DNA from: Allomuricauda sp. CP2A
GTDB taxonomy: Bacteria > Bacteroidota > Bacteroidia > Flavobacteriales > Flavobacteriaceae
DNA: 56,763 nt
Reading direction: 5' to 3'
Assembly (NCBI RefSeq): GCF_001683915.1
Contig: NZ_LXTT01000023.1
Coordinates: 1-56,763, forward strand
Position numbers and translations under genes: made by a program
In this document: positions 1 to 9,923 of the stretch, in pieces
Numbering within the stretch: position 1 is the first letter of the stretch
Layout: the number at the start of each line of letters is the position of its first letter
Notes under the pieces: generated by a model
Seen by the model: only the letters and a program-made list of their open reading frames with translations
Told to the model about the DNA's origin: nothing
Databases searched by the model: none

Positions 1-2366
1 GTTTTAGTTCAGCAGTACTCGGACAAACATTTGACAAAGCCAAGGATTTTCAAAAATTCAATGGCTATTTCAACTTTTATTATGATGATGCTACGGACAA
101 GATATATCTGGAAGTCGATGAATTGGACAAGGAATTTTTGTATGTCTATTCCCTCAGCAGCGGGATAGGGAGCAATGACATTGGTTTGGATAGGGGCCAA
201 TTGGGAAACGAGCAGGTGGTCTATTTTAAAAAGGCAGGGAACAAGTTACTCTTGGTTCAACCCAATCTAACCTACAGGGCCATTACCGATAATGTATTGG
301 AACGAAAATCGGTGGAACAGGCCTTTGCCAAATCCATTTTGCATGGCTTTAAGATTGAGGAAGAGTCTAGAGGAAGCTATTTGATTGATTTTACTGAATT
401 CTTGATGCGTGATGCCCATGGCGTAGCCAATAGATTGAAAGATTCCAAACAAGGTTCGTATAGTTTGGACACTTCCAAAAGTGCCCTCGCGTTTGAGCGC
501 ACCAAGGCATTTCCAAAAAATGTGGAGTTTGATGTGACCCTTACCTTTAAAGGTAATCCAGAAGGAGCTTGGATTCAATCTGTAACGCCAAACCCCAGTT
601 TGGTGACCGTGGCGCAACATCATTCCTTGATTGAATTGCCCGACGATAATTATAAAAAAAGGGTGTTCGACCCAAGATGTGGTTCGTACCCAATAACGTA
701 TTACGATTATGCCACTCCGGTACAGGAACCGATTCTAAAGCGGTTCATCACCCGCCACCGATTGGAGAAAAAAAATCCCGGAGCCGAACTAAGTGAAGCC
801 GTTGAGCCCATCATCTATTATTTGGACAATGGCACTCCGGAACCCGTTCGTTCTGCCTTGTTGGAAGGGGGCAAATGGTGGAACCAGGCTTTTGAGGCCA
901 TTGGCTACAAAGATGCCTTTCAGCTTAAAATATTACCCGATGATGCGGATCCCTTGGACGTTCGTTATAATGTGATCCAATGGGTACACCGGTCCACCAG
1001 GGGATGGAGCTACGGAAGTAGCATTACCGACCCACGAACGGGAGAAATCATGAAGGGACATGTAAGCTTGGGAAGTTTGCGCATCCGTCAGGATTTTTTG
1101 ATCGCCCAAGCCTTGATGAACAAGCCTTTTGCGGAACGAGACGATAATTACCAGCCCATGTTGGATATGGCCCTGGCGCGAATCCGCCAGTTATCTGCCC
1201 ACGAAATAGGGCACACCCTTGGTTTTGCACACAATTTTGCCGCAAGTACCAATGATAGAGCCTCAGTAATGGATTACCCACACCCTCAATTTGAATTAAA
1301 AGGAAACACCATCGATTTTTCAAATGCGTATGATACAGGGATTGGTGAATGGGATAAGGTGACTGTGGCCTATTCCTATGCCGATTTTCCCAGTGGAACC
1401 TCTGAAAAAGAGGGGTTGAATGCCATTCTAAAGAAGGCCCAGGATGAGGGATTACGGTACATATCCGATCAAGATGCTAGACCTACCGGGGGAGCCCATG
1501 CCTTGGCCCATTTGTGGGACAACGGTAAAAGTGCCAGTCAGGAGTTGGAAAGTGTTTTGGAAATTAGAAAGACAGCCATTACCAATTTTTCAATAGATAA
1601 TATTCGCACTGGAGAACCCAATTCCGTTTTGGAAGATGTTTTTGCACCCTTGTATTTTTTCCACCGCTACCAGACCGAAGCGGTTTCAAAGGTTGTTGGT
1701 GGACTCGATTACAATTATGCGGTAAAGGGAGATGGACAACGTGTGGTACTGTCCATAAATCAGGCAGTTCAGGAAAAAGCCTTGGAATCCATCTTAAAAA
1801 CCTTGGATGCCGAAGTCATTGCCATACCCAAGGATAAATTGGATCTTTTCCCGCCCAGGGCCATTGGCTATCCGCGCACCCGAGAATCATTGATGGGAAG
1901 GACCGGGGTGAGTTTTGACGCCCTTTCCACGGCAGAAACGGCTGCCGATATGACTTTGGGACTCTTGTTGCACCCAGAGCGGGCTTCTCGATTGATTCAA
2001 CAGAAGAGCTTGGACAAAAACCAATTGGGATTGGAAGGGGTCTTGACCACTTTGATCAATAACACGATTGAGGAAACCAAAAAAGACCCGTATCTGGATG
2101 AAGTACAACAGACCATCAATTTTAGGGTGCTGTACCACATCATGAATTTGGCGGCCCACAACGAAGTACATCCACAGGTAAATGCCATTGCCAATGAAAC
2201 CTTGAAAGAACTTAAAGCAGCACTATTGGGCAATGGAAAAACGGCAATTACCGCAGAAATGGTGAAACGAATTGATGCCTTTTTGGAAAAACCGTCCAGT
2301 TTTAGTGTAATACCGGTCCCTAAAATTCCTGATGGTTCACCTATAGGAATGGACTGTATGGATTAG
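1..2366 (+). CDS. zinc-dependent metalloprotease, metzincin-like (5' end outside window)
   Basis: The reading frame is open from base 3, so the N-terminus is cut by the window edge; 787 residues are visible. A zinc-binding motif HEIGHTLGFAH (HExxHxxGxxH, H400 counted from base 3) is followed about 20 residues later by SVMDYP, which resembles a metzincin Met-turn. The region before it resembles the DUF5117/DUF5118 part and the motif region the DUF4953 part of the large secreted zinc metalloproteases common in Bacteroidota. By family these are exported, so the missing part should carry a signal peptide. The substrate is unknown. The gene ends with a clean stop and a 184-bp spacer before the next gene. 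The family call is firm; peptidase activity is inferred from the intact zinc site. Confidence 0.85.
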   Translation, partial: FSSAVLGQTFDKAKDFQKFNGYFNFYYDDATDKIYLEVDELDKEFLYVYSLSSGIGSNDIGLDRGQLGNEQVVYFKKAGNKLLLVQPNLTYRAITDNVLERKSVEQAFAKSILHGFKIEEESRGSYLIDFTEFLMRDAHGVANRLKDSKQGSYSLDTSKSALAFERTKAFPKNVEFDVTLTFKGNPEGAWIQSVTPNPSLVTVAQHHSLIELPDDNYKKRVFDPRCGSYPITYYDYATPVQEPILKRFITRHRLEKKNPGAELSEAVEPIIYYLDNGTPEPVRSALLEGGKWWNQAFEAIGYKDAFQLKILPDDADPLDVRYNVIQWVHRSTRGWSYGSSITDPRTGEIMKGHVSLGSLRIRQDFLIAQALMNKPFAERDDNYQPMLDMALARIRQLSAHEIGHTLGFAHNFAASTNDRASVMDYPHPQFELKGNTIDFSNAYDTGIGEWDKVTVAYSYADFPSGTSEKEGLNAILKKAQDEGLRYISDQDARPTGGAHALAHLWDNGKSASQELESVLEIRKTAITNFSIDNIRTGEPNSVLEDVFAPLYFFHRYQTEAVSKVVGGLDYNYAVKGDGQRVVLSINQAVQEKALESILKTLDAEVIAIPKDKLDLFPPRAIGYPRTRESLMGRTGVSFDALSTAETAADMTLGLLLHPERASRLIQQKSLDKNQLGLEGVLTTLINNTIEETKKDPYLDEVQQTINFRVLYHIMNLAAHNEVHPQVNAIANETLKELKAALLGNGKTAITAEMVKRIDAFLEKPSSFSVIPVPKIPDGSPIGMDCMD

Positions 2367-2375
2367 ATAAGGACA

Positions 2376-2423
2376 AATACAAGTTCAAGTTCAAACTCAA
2401 GCTCAACTGCAAGTGCAAGCATC
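2376..2423. repeat. degenerate hexamer array (CAAGTT-like)
   Basis: About eight 6-bp units of the form caagtt, caagtt, caaact, caagct, caactg, caagtg follow the protease stop codon. On the other strand the unit is NNCTTG, the same family as the array near 42790-42822. It has no coding role. Confidence 0.7.
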
Positions 2424-2550
2424 AAGGAAGATATGGTATGAATTCTACAGGGAAAATTTTGATTGCAAACGGAAGTTAAGGGATAGAATTATTACGACAA
2501 ACTGGTTTGTTTATAGTATACTTGTTCATTGATATTGAATTTGAACTTTT

Positions 2551-3576
2551 ATGGAAATTAACTTGATCAGTGATACGGTTACTCAGCCCACCGCTGGTAT
2601 GCTTGAGGCGATGATGACCGCGAAAGTTGGGGATGATGTTTTTAAAAATGACCCTACCGTTAATGCTCTTGAAGCTAAAATGGCCCATTATTTTGGGATG
2701 GAAGCAGCTTTGTTCTTCCCAAGTGGTACCATGACCAACCAAACGGCGATTAAACTTCATACACAACCCGGTGACCAGTTGATTTGTGATAAATTCGCCC
2801 ATGTCTACAATTATGAAGGGGGCGGGGTTAGCTTCAATAGTGGGGTGTCTTGTAAGTTGGTGGATGGCCACAGGGGAATGATGACGGCAAAACAAGTGGA
2901 AGAAGCCATAAATCCTCCGGATTTTTACCATAGCCCGTTAACCTCTTTGGTCTGTATAGAAAACACCACGAATAAAGGTGGAGGAGCTTGTTGGGATTTT
3001 GAAGAGTTGAAAAAAATCCGAAAAGTCTGTGATGAGCACAATCTAAAGTATCATTTGGACGGTGCCCGTTTATGGAATGCTTTGGTGGCCAAGAAAGAAG
3101 ACCCGAAAGCTTACGGTGCCCTTTTTGATACCATCAGTGTCTGCTTAAGCAAAGGAATGGGGTGCCCGGTGGGTTCTGTTTTGGTGGGAAGTACGGAATT
3201 GATTGACAAAGCCTTGCGAATTCGAAAAGTGTTGGGTGGTGGTATGCGACAATCTGGATTTTTGGCCGCGGCAGGAATCTACGCCATGGACCACCATGTG
3301 GAACGATTGGCTGAAGATCACAAAAAAGCTACTGAAATAGGAGAGATTCTCTCAACTTTGGATTTCATCAAAAAAGTGGAGCCCATTGAGACCAATATCA
3401 TCATTTTTGAATTGGATGAAGCGAAAATGACATCAGCCGATTTTTTGGCCAAGCTGGCCGAAAACCAGATTTCAATCATTGGAATGGGACAGGGAAAATT
3501 GCGAATCGTTACCCATTTGGATTATACGGATGCCATGCACCAGCATTTCTTAAAAGTTTTGAAAAGTATAGGGTAA
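2551..3576 (+). CDS. ltaE: low-specificity L-threonine aldolase
   Basis: A 341-residue PLP enzyme (fold type I) that splits L-threonine/allo-threonine into glycine and acetaldehyde in the cytoplasm. Visible signatures are the opening NLISDTVTQPT, SGTMTNQ near residue 58, HLDGAR at 168-173 (the Asp contacts the PLP ring nitrogen in this family), and CLSKGMGCPVGS with K201 as the expected Schiff-base lysine. The length matches the family and no residue looks missing. It stands alone, convergent with the ybaB gene, and a GC-rich hairpin lies in the 53-bp gap between them. The spacer upstream has a near -7 motif (TATACTTG) but I cannot call a promoter. Confident identification. Confidence 0.93.
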   Translation: MEINLISDTVTQPTAGMLEAMMTAKVGDDVFKNDPTVNALEAKMAHYFGMEAALFFPSGTMTNQTAIKLHTQPGDQLICDKFAHVYNYEGGGVSFNSGVSCKLVDGHRGMMTAKQVEEAINPPDFYHSPLTSLVCIENTTNKGGGACWDFEELKKIRKVCDEHNLKYHLDGARLWNALVAKKEDPKAYGALFDTISVCLSKGMGCPVGSVLVGSTELIDKALRIRKVLGGGMRQSGFLAAAGIYAMDHHVERLAEDHKKATEIGEILSTLDFIKKVEPIETNIIIFELDEAKMTSADFLAKLAENQISIIGMGQGKLRIVTHLDYTDAMHQHFLKVLKSIG

Positions 3577-3581
3577 CCAAT

Positions 3582-3616
3582 GTCCCCTTGAGGCCTGCCT
3601 GCCGAAGGCAGGGGAC
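3582..3616. terminator. bidirectional hairpin between convergent genes, built on a GGCAGG palindrome
   Basis: An outer stem GTCCCC/GGGGAC (3582-3587 with 3611-3616) is nested with an inner stem CCTGCC-GAA-GGCAGG (3598-3612). It sits between the stops of ltaE and ybaB, so it could end transcription from both sides. The inner palindrome is a dispersed element found repeatedly between 39.4 and 43.1 kb. Confidence 0.6.
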
Positions 3617-3629
3617 CTTAGGGGTGTTT

Positions 3630-3956
3630 TTACTTCATAAAAGCATCCATCCCCGGAATGTTGGGCATTCCCTCTTTGGCAACGGCGGCCAATTCGGTTT
3701 CATTCACGTTGGTGGCCTTTTCAATGGCCTTGTTCAAGGTGAGGACAAGATAATCTTCCAGTTGTTCCTTGTCTGCTAAAAGTGAATCATCTACGGTAAT
3801 GGATTTGATTTCTCGATTGGCCGTAAGGGTAACTTTTAGCAACCCGTCAGAAGATTGCTCATCAATCATTACCGTATTCAATCGTTCCTTGGTCTCCTGT
3901 ACTTTTTTCTGGGTTTCCTTCAGTTTACCCATCATTCCCATGATATCTCCAAACAT
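3630..3956 (-). CDS. ybaB: YbaB/EbfC family nucleoid-associated protein
   Basis: A 108-residue protein starting [12 protein letters not shown], with a helical N-terminal arm ([14 protein letters not shown]) and the conserved end MPNIPGM, typical of YbaB/EbfC. These small dimers bind DNA without strong sequence preference and are often co-transcribed with dnaX-recR, which is not the case here. The frame stays open further upstream, but those 72 extra codons have no homology-like character and overlap the start of the next gene on the other strand, so I start at the ATG at 3956. Convergent with ltaE and divergent from the oligopeptidase gene. The family is certain; its role in this organism is inferred. 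Confidence 0.88.
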   Translation of the reverse strand: MFGDIMGMMGKLKETQKKVQETKERLNTVMIDEQSSDGLLKVTLTANREIKSITVDDSLLADKEQLEDYLVLTLNKAIEKATNVNETELAAVAKEGMPNIPGMDAFMK

Positions 3957-4017
3957 AACTGCAATTTTTTGTGTGTAGTTGACCCCAAAAATACTAAATT
4001 GGAGTAAATCAATAGGG

Positions 4018-6153
4018 ATGAAACGAATCAATCCAACCCATTGTATTCTCGGAATATGCCTTATTTTTGCAGGCTCTTGCCAAAAAAGTGAAGAATTGAT
4101 GCGAATACACCCCCCGATAGCCAAAAAGATTCCAACGAAACTGGAAAAACACGGTGATGTACGGATAGACAACTACTATTGGATGAACAATAGGGAAGAC
4201 CAAGCCGTGATTGATTACCTAAATGCCGAAAACGACTATTACCATAAGATGACGGCACACACCAAAAAGTTCCAAGAGGACCTTTTTTTGGAAATGAAGT
4301 CGAGAATCAAGGAAGTGGACTCCTCTGTGCCCTATAAATTGGATGGCTATTGGTACATCAATCGGTTTGAAGAAGGAAAGGAATACCCTATTTATTCCCG
4401 CAAAAAAGACACGTTGGACGCAGCAGAGGAGATTATGTTCGACTGCAACCAAATGGCCGAAGGCCATGACTTTTTTAATCTTAAGGGCATATCCATAAGC
4501 CCGGACAACACCTTGGCCTCTTTTGGGACCGATACGGTGTCGCGAAGACAATACAACATTCAGGTAAAGAATTTGAGAACCGGGGAAATTTATCCAGATA
4601 AGATTGAAAATACCACAGGAAGTTCTGTATGGGCCAATGATGGCAAAACCTTGTTCTACACCAAAAAAGACCCTGTGACCTTACGTTCCGATAAGATTTT
4701 CAAACATGTTTTGGGAACATCTTCGGATGATGATGAGTTGGTGTTCCATGAAAAGGATTCCACCTATAACACCTTTGTGTACAAGACCAAATCCCGAAAA
4801 TACATTGTGATTGGTTCGGTGAGCACCATGACAACAGAATATAGAATCCTTGATGCGGATGATCCCAATGGCAGTTTTAAGGTGTTTTCCCCAAGGGATT
4901 TAGGGGTAGAGTATTCCATTGCCCATTATAATGGCAACTTCTACATTTTGACAAACAGGGACAAGGCCACCAATTTCAAGTTAATGCGAACCGATGAAAA
5001 CAATACATCATCTGAGCATTGGCAGGAGTTTATTCCGCATAGGCGGGATGTTTTGTTGGAAGATGTGGAAATTTTCAGGGATTACTATGTGCTATCAGAG
5101 CGGGAGAATGGGCTTAACCAAATGAAAATATCCCGTTGGGATGGCTCGGAGAGCTATTATTTGCCCTTTAATAGCGAAACCTATGTGGCGGGAGCCTCGG
5201 TGAATTTGGATTTTGATACCGATGAGCTTCGGTATTATTACAATGAGATGGGAGCACCCTATGCCATCATAGACTTTAATATGAAGACCCGAACCAAGAA
5301 AATATTGAAGGAACAAGAGGTTTTGGGCGGAAAATTCAATAAGGACGACTATAAAACCGAGCGTTTGTGGGCCACGGCCCAGGATGGAAAAAAAGTGCCC
5401 ATTTCATTGGTGTATCGCAAGGACACCCCTTTGGATGGCACCAGTCCGCTGTTCCAATATGCCTACGGATCGTATGGAAGCACCATTGACCCCTATTTTT
5501 CCTCAGTGCGGTTGAGTTTGCTGGATAGAGGTTTTATCTATGCCATTGCCCATGTAAGGGGAGGGGAGTACTTGGGAAGGCCTTGGTACGAAGACGGTAA
5601 ACTGTTCAATAAAAAGAATACATTCACGGATTTCATTGACTGCTCCAAGTTCCTGATTGAACAAAAATATACCAGCCCAGAGCATTTGTACGCCAGTGGT
5701 GGTTCTGCAGGTGGACTTTTAATGGGCGCGATCATAAATATGGCACCAGAACTCTACAATGGTGTCATCGCGGAGGTTCCTTTTGTGGATGTGGTGACCA
5801 CCATGTTGGATGATACCATTCCACTCACCACAGGCGAATATGATGAATGGGGAAACCCGAATGATAAGGAGTATTACGATTATATTAAATCCTATTCGCC
5901 CTACGACAATGTAGAAGCCAAGGCATACCCCAATTTATATGTTTCCACAGGTTTGCATGATTCACAAGTACAGTACTGGGAACCGGCCAAATGGGTGGCG
6001 AAAATCAGGGAATTTAAGACCGATGACCACCTGTTGTTTTTGGACACCAATATGGATGCAGGACATGGTGGTGCTTCGGGTAGATTTGAGGCTTTAAAGG
6101 AAACCGCAAAGGCATATACCTTTATTTTAGACCTTGAAGGGAAAACCCATTAA
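4018..6153 (+). CDS. ptrB: oligopeptidase B-like S9 serine peptidase, lipoprotein
   Basis: A 711-residue prolyl-oligopeptidase-family enzyme with an N-terminal seven-bladed propeller region and a C-terminal alpha/beta hydrolase domain. Catalytic Ser563 lies in GGSAGG, Asp648 in [15 protein letters not shown] and His683 in AGHGG. The [15 protein letters not shown] block and AHVRGGE are diagnostic of oligopeptidase B, which cuts small peptides after basic residues. I chose the ATG at 4018 over one 13 codons upstream because it gives a lipoprotein signal (MKRINPTHC... with AGSC, Cys21). The enterobacterial enzyme is cytoplasmic; the periplasmic or membrane-anchored location inferred here is common in Bacteroidota. 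It is divergent from ybaB, with no operon partner. Confidence 0.9.
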   Translation: MKRINPTHCILGICLIFAGSCQKSEELMRIHPPIAKKIPTKLEKHGDVRIDNYYWMNNREDQAVIDYLNAENDYYHKMTAHTKKFQEDLFLEMKSRIKEVDSSVPYKLDGYWYINRFEEGKEYPIYSRKKDTLDAAEEIMFDCNQMAEGHDFFNLKGISISPDNTLASFGTDTVSRRQYNIQVKNLRTGEIYPDKIENTTGSSVWANDGKTLFYTKKDPVTLRSDKIFKHVLGTSSDDDELVFHEKDSTYNTFVYKTKSRKYIVIGSVSTMTTEYRILDADDPNGSFKVFSPRDLGVEYSIAHYNGNFYILTNRDKATNFKLMRTDENNTSSEHWQEFIPHRRDVLLEDVEIFRDYYVLSERENGLNQMKISRWDGSESYYLPFNSETYVAGASVNLDFDTDELRYYYNEMGAPYAIIDFNMKTRTKKILKEQEVLGGKFNKDDYKTERLWATAQDGKKVPISLVYRKDTPLDGTSPLFQYAYGSYGSTIDPYFSSVRLSLLDRGFIYAIAHVRGGEYLGRPWYEDGKLFNKKNTFTDFIDCSKFLIEQKYTSPEHLYASGGSAGGLLMGAIINMAPELYNGVIAEVPFVDVVTTMLDDTIPLTTGEYDEWGNPNDKEYYDYIKSYSPYDNVEAKAYPNLYVSTGLHDSQVQYWEPAKWVAKIREFKTDDHLLFLDTNMDAGHGGASGRFEALKETAKAYTFILDLEGKTH

Positions 6154-6164
6154 AAATAAAATGC

Positions 6165-6172
6165 TATTTTTG
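6165..6172 (+). promoter_or_regulatory. Bacteroidota -7 promoter element
   Basis: TATTTTTG matches TAnnTTTG, 54 bp before the CBS-like gene. No convincing -33 box is visible at 19-21 bp upstream. Confidence 0.4.
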
Positions 6173-6225
6173 TGCCGAACTTATATCTGTAATCGCAGAA
6201 ATTTGTTCCTTACCTAATACCAGTT

Positions 6226-7266
6226 ATGAAAAAACAGATAAATGCGTACAGCAATATCCTAGACCTAATTGGAAATACCCCCTTAGTTAAGCTCAACAAA
6301 ATCGCAGCCCCCCTTACCGGAAACTTCTATGCCAAATTGGAATCCTTTAACCCAGGACATTCTTCCAAGGACCGAATAGCGGCCTATATTATTGGGGAAG
6401 CAGAACGTAAAGGGCTTCTTAAGCCAGGGAGCACCATCATCGAGACCACTTCAGGTAACACTGGATTCAGTTTGGCCATGGTGAGCATTGTTAAAGGGTA
6501 TAAATGTATTTTGGCGGTCAGTTCAAAATCGTCCCCAGATAAGATAGATATGTTGCGTTCCATGGGTGCCAAGGTATATGTTTGCCCTGCCCACGTCAGT
6601 GCAGACGACCCAAGGTCTTATTATGAAGTGGCCAAACGCCTGCACAAGGAGACCAAAAATTCCATCTATATCAACCAATATTTTAACGAACTCAACATAG
6701 AGGCCCATTACCAAACCACAGGCCCTGAGATTTGGGAGCAGACCAATGGAAATATCACCCATTTGGTGGCTTGCAGTGGAACTGGAGGAACTATTTCGGG
6801 AATAGCCCGCTTTTTAAAGGAGCAAAACCCCAATGTTAAAATCTTGGGTGTTGATGCTTACGGCTCAATCCTTAAAAAATACCACGAAACAGGGGAGTTT
6901 GACCATAATGAGGTATATCCCTATCGAATTGAAGGATTGGGGAAAAACTTGATTCCTGCGGCCACGGATTTTAACAGTATTGACCGTTATATTAAGGTCG
7001 CCGACGGTGAGAGTGCCCACATGGCCCGAAAAATTGCCCATACCGAAGGTATGTTTGTAGGGTATACAAGTGGTGCCGCCATGCAAGCCCTATATCAACT
7101 GAATACCGAGGGGGAATTTAACGAAGACAGCAATGTGGTTGTTATTTTCCCAGACCACGGTTCACGGTATATGAGCAAGGTTTACAGCAACGAATGGATG
7201 GAAAATCAAGGATTTTTCGACATTAAGAATGCTGAGATACCCGAAAAGATAGAATACATCAAATAA
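6226..7266 (+). CDS. PLP-dependent CBS/cysteine-synthase family enzyme, candidate cysteate synthase
   Basis: A 346-residue fold-type II PLP enzyme. PLP lysine K48 lies in PGHSSKDR, the substrate loop SGNTG is at 76-80, and the phosphate loop GTGGT is near 186. It resembles the catalytic core of cystathionine beta-synthase more than CysK (EPTSGNTG-like block, [17 protein letters not shown]) and has no heme or CBS regulatory domain. Such enzymes do beta-replacement on serine, O-acetylserine or O-phosphoserine with a sulfur nucleophile. The next gene is an alpha-oxoamine synthase and the one after a GNAT-like acyltransferase. That order suggests the product may be L-cysteate for sulfonolipid synthesis rather than cysteine. 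The family is firm; the cysteate role is inference. A terminator follows, so it is not simply co-transcribed with the next gene. Confidence 0.85.
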   Translation: MKKQINAYSNILDLIGNTPLVKLNKIAAPLTGNFYAKLESFNPGHSSKDRIAAYIIGEAERKGLLKPGSTIIETTSGNTGFSLAMVSIVKGYKCILAVSSKSSPDKIDMLRSMGAKVYVCPAHVSADDPRSYYEVAKRLHKETKNSIYINQYFNELNIEAHYQTTGPEIWEQTNGNITHLVACSGTGGTISGIARFLKEQNPNVKILGVDAYGSILKKYHETGEFDHNEVYPYRIEGLGKNLIPAATDFNSIDRYIKVADGESAHMARKIAHTEGMFVGYTSGAAMQALYQLNTEGEFNEDSNVVVIFPDHGSRYMSKVYSNEWMENQGFFDIKNAEIPEKIEYIK

Positions 7267-7289
7267 GAGATGCAATTCAATTCAACACG

Positions 7290-7318
7290 AACGGCAATGA
7301 ATTTCATTGTCGTTTTTT
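7290..7318 (+). terminator. rho-independent terminator
   Basis: The stem AACGGCAATGAA (7290-7301) pairs with TTCATTGTCGTT (7303-7314) with one G-U pair, followed by a T run. It lies 24 bp after the stop of the CBS-like gene. Confidence 0.75.
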
Positions 7319-7356
7319 ATGTGAAAAAATCGTTATGCGAGCTTCACAAAAATCTA

Positions 7357-7364
7357 TACTTTTG
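7357..7364 (+). promoter_or_regulatory. Bacteroidota -7 promoter element
   Basis: TACTTTTG matches TAnnTTTG, 24 bp before the next ATG. It gives the alpha-oxoamine synthase gene its own transcription start just after the preceding terminator. The -33 region is weak. Confidence 0.5.
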
Positions 7365-7387
7365 CATTTGAATCAATTTTAAGGTAG

Positions 7388-8647
7388 ATGAGAGATTTAT
7401 TTGATAGGATCATTGAGAACAAAGGTCCGTTGGGAAAATGGGCATCACAAGCAGAAGGCTATTTTGTATTCCCGAAACTGGAAGGACCCATCTCCAACAG
7501 AATGAAATTCCAAGGAAAGGATGTCATCACGTGGAGTATCAATGACTATCTGGGACTTGCCAATCTACCCGAAGTAAAAAAAGTTGATGGCGATGCCGCC
7601 CACGAGCATGGGGCCGCTTACCCCATGGGTGCCCGAATGATGAGCGGTCACACCGACTACCATGAGCAATTGGAAAAGGAATTGGCCGAATTTGTCCATA
7701 AAGAAGCCTCTTATCTTTTAAATTTTGGCTACCAAGGATTCATGTCGGTGATTGATGCTTTGGTTTCCAAGGACGATATCATTGTGTACGATGTGGATTG
7801 CCACGCCTGTATCATTGACGGTGTTCGTCTGCACATGGGAAAACGCTTCACCTTTAAGCACAACGACCCGGAAAGTTTGGAAAAAAACTTGGAACGCGCC
7901 ACCAAAATGGCCAATGAGACCGGAGGTGGTATCTTGGTGATTTCCGAAGGCGTTTTTGGAATGCGTGGCGAACAAGGAATCCTCAAGGAAATTGTGGATT
8001 TGAAGAAAAAATACAATTTCAGGTTATTGGTGGATGATGCCCATGGTTTTGGAACGCTTGGAAAAACAGGTGCTGGAGCAGGTGAGGAGCAAGGTGTTCA
8101 GGATAAGATTGATGTGTATTTGGCCACTTTTGCCAAATCCATGGCGGGAATTGGTGCTTTTGTGGCCGCCGACAAAGAAATCATAGAATATTTAAAATAC
8201 AACCTGAGGTCTCAGATGTTTGCCAAGTCGCTTCCAATGGTCTACGTAAAAGGGGCCTTGAAGCGATTGGATATGTTGCGCACCATGCCCGAACTAAAGG
8301 CCAAGTTATGGGAAAATGTAAATGCATTGCAAAATGGACTTCGAGAGCGTGGATTTGATATTGGAACCACTACAAGCTGTGTTACCCCGGTCTATTTGAA
8401 CGGTAGTATTCCGGAGGCCATGGCCTTGGTGAAGGATTTGCGTGAAAATCACGGTATTTTCTGTTCCATTGTGGTCTATCCGGTAATACCCAAGGGGTTG
8501 ATTTTGTTGCGACTCATTCCCACGGCTACCCATACCATGGAGGATATTGCCGAAACCTTGGATGCCTTCTCATCCATCAGGGAACGACTCCAAAATGGTA
8601 CCTACAAGAGACTTTCTGCCGCTGTTGCTGCAGCTATGGGGGAATAG
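7388..8647 (+). CDS. alpha-oxoamine synthase family acyltransferase, candidate cysteate fatty acyltransferase
   Basis: A 419-residue PLP enzyme (fold type I) of the family holding 8-amino-7-oxononanoate synthase, 2-amino-3-ketobutyrate CoA ligase and serine palmitoyltransferase. Family marks are DVDCHACI (His139 stacks on PLP), VDDAHGFG (Asp217, His219) and TFAKSMAGIGAF with Schiff-base K250. The last differs from the GTLGKALG seen in BioF and resembles TFSKSLAS of bacterial serine palmitoyltransferases. It therefore probably condenses an amino acid with a fatty acyl thioester to start a sphingoid-type base. With the CBS-like enzyme upstream and a GNAT-like gene convergent downstream, I favour the sulfonolipid (capnine) pathway using cysteate. 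Serine as substrate, or a generic BioF role, cannot be excluded from sequence alone. Confidence 0.82.
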   Translation: MRDLFDRIIENKGPLGKWASQAEGYFVFPKLEGPISNRMKFQGKDVITWSINDYLGLANLPEVKKVDGDAAHEHGAAYPMGARMMSGHTDYHEQLEKELAEFVHKEASYLLNFGYQGFMSVIDALVSKDDIIVYDVDCHACIIDGVRLHMGKRFTFKHNDPESLEKNLERATKMANETGGGILVISEGVFGMRGEQGILKEIVDLKKKYNFRLLVDDAHGFGTLGKTGAGAGEEQGVQDKIDVYLATFAKSMAGIGAFVAADKEIIEYLKYNLRSQMFAKSLPMVYVKGALKRLDMLRTMPELKAKLWENVNALQNGLRERGFDIGTTTSCVTPVYLNGSIPEAMALVKDLRENHGIFCSIVVYPVIPKGLILLRLIPTATHTMEDIAETLDAFSSIRERLQNGTYKRLSAAVAAAMGE

Positions 8648-8738
8648 TGGTTTAAGTTTAAAAGGTGCCCCCATTGTTTAATCCCCATTTTCTTTAGAGA
8701 AAACTTTGGTTTATGGAGTAAGCCATATATGTTTTAAG

Positions 8739-9857
8739 TTATAGGTTCTTCCGATATGTCCATCTCCGTTTGTGTGTCACTGGATCAAAGTGCTTCCACA
8801 TTTGCCGGATGGCCAAGTTGTCTTCCAACTCTGGTGTTCGTATGCAGTTTACAATCCCTTTTTCGGTAAAGGTCTTGTGGAATTCATTAAAGATAATGGC
8901 TGTTACCCCTTTGTTCTGATAGCTGGGATGGATGCCGATTAAATAGAAAATAACATCCTTGCTTTCCTTTTTGGCTTTTAAGAGATGAAATATTCCCGTA
9001 GGGAACAAACGTCCCTTGGCTTTTTGCAGTGCTTCGGAAAAAGAGGGCATCACAATGGCAAATGCCACCAGATTATCCTCGGAATCCACCACAAATTTGA
9101 TGTATTCCGGGTTGATAAAGCTGATATACTTTTTCTTGAAGTATTCTTTTTGTATATCCGTAATCTTTACAAAAGAGGATAGTTTGGCATAGCTTTCATT
9201 GAAAAGGTCGAACATTTTGTCCACCCATGGCATAATGTCCTTGTTCTTCTCAAAATTCATTTCCCTGAGTCCATAACGCTTTTTCACCAACAAATTGGCT
9301 TTACCGAACAATTTTGGGTCAGCTGCAGAAGCTAAAAACTTATTTTCCAAATAGCCTTTTTCCTTGACAAACCCATGTTTTTCATAATGGGATTGATAGT
9401 ACGGATGGTTGTACCAAGTGATCATGGTACCGATATGGTCAAAACCTTCAACAAGGACACCAACTTTATCAAGATTGGAGAAACCTACAGGGCCTTCCAT
9501 GTATTCCAACTGATTCTCTTTGCCCATTTCCGCAACCTTGTCCAACAACGCTTTGGAAACCTCAAGATCATCCACAAAATCAAACCAACCAAAGCGCATT
9601 TTTCGAACCTTTTGTTCGTTCACCTCCAACCAGTTGATGATGGCCGCCACACGTCCCACCACTTTTCCGTCTTTATAGGCCAGAAAAAAGCTGGCTTCCG
9701 CATTTTTAAAAACAGGGTTCTTGGTCGCATCAAAGGATGCCATCTCATCTTTGATGATTGGGGGGACCCAGTAGGGAGAACCTTTATACAGGGAAAATGG
9801 AAATTTTACAAAGCGTTTAAGATCTGCCTTTGATTGGACCTGCTTGATGGTGATCAT
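8739..9857 (-). CDS. GNAT-like acyltransferase family protein
   Basis: A 372-residue protein starting MITIKQVQSKADLKRF, with the block YKGSPYWVPP near residue 25 and a C-terminal GNAT-like segment containing YQNKGVTA, which resembles the acyl-CoA pyrophosphate loop (Q/RxxGxG/A) of GNAT enzymes. No signal peptide or membrane segment is seen, so it should be cytoplasmic. This long, two-part GNAT-like family is common in Bacteroidota and largely uncharacterised. It is convergent with the alpha-oxoamine synthase gene, 91 bp apart. A bacterial ceramide synthase has been described as GNAT-like, so an N-acyltransferase acting on the sphingoid or capnine base is possible. That is context-based inference. 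Confidence 0.7.
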   Translation of the reverse strand: MITIKQVQSKADLKRFVKFPFSLYKGSPYWVPPIIKDEMASFDATKNPVFKNAEASFFLAYKDGKVVGRVAAIINWLEVNEQKVRKMRFGWFDFVDDLEVSKALLDKVAEMGKENQLEYMEGPVGFSNLDKVGVLVEGFDHIGTMITWYNHPYYQSHYEKHGFVKEKGYLENKFLASAADPKLFGKANLLVKKRYGLREMNFEKNKDIMPWVDKMFDLFNESYAKLSSFVKITDIQKEYFKKKYISFINPEYIKFVVDSEDNLVAFAIVMPSFSEALQKAKGRLFPTGIFHLLKAKKESKDVIFYLIGIHPSYQNKGVTAIIFNEFHKTFTEKGIVNCIRTPELEDNLAIRQMWKHFDPVTHKRRWTYRKNL

Positions 9858-9923
9858 ACCTCATTTTTTTTCAGGTCAATATTAACAATATTACCTGCAT
9901 CATAAAAATGTTAAGCACAAAAC

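Noticed and set aside
3957..4172. 72-codon N-terminal extension of YbaB in the same frame
   Set aside because: Overlaps the opposite-strand oligopeptidase start, has no family resemblance, and the ATG at 3956 gives the normal length.
7388..8647. Biotin-pathway 8-amino-7-oxononanoate synthase (bioF)
   Set aside because: No other biotin gene nearby, and the TFAKSMAG lysine block and the neighbours fit a sphingoid/sulfonolipid enzyme better. It is not fully excluded.
8688..8703. Hairpin TTTTCT-TTAG-AGAAAA as a terminator between convergent genes
   Set aside because: Only six A-T-rich pairs, too weak to call with confidence.
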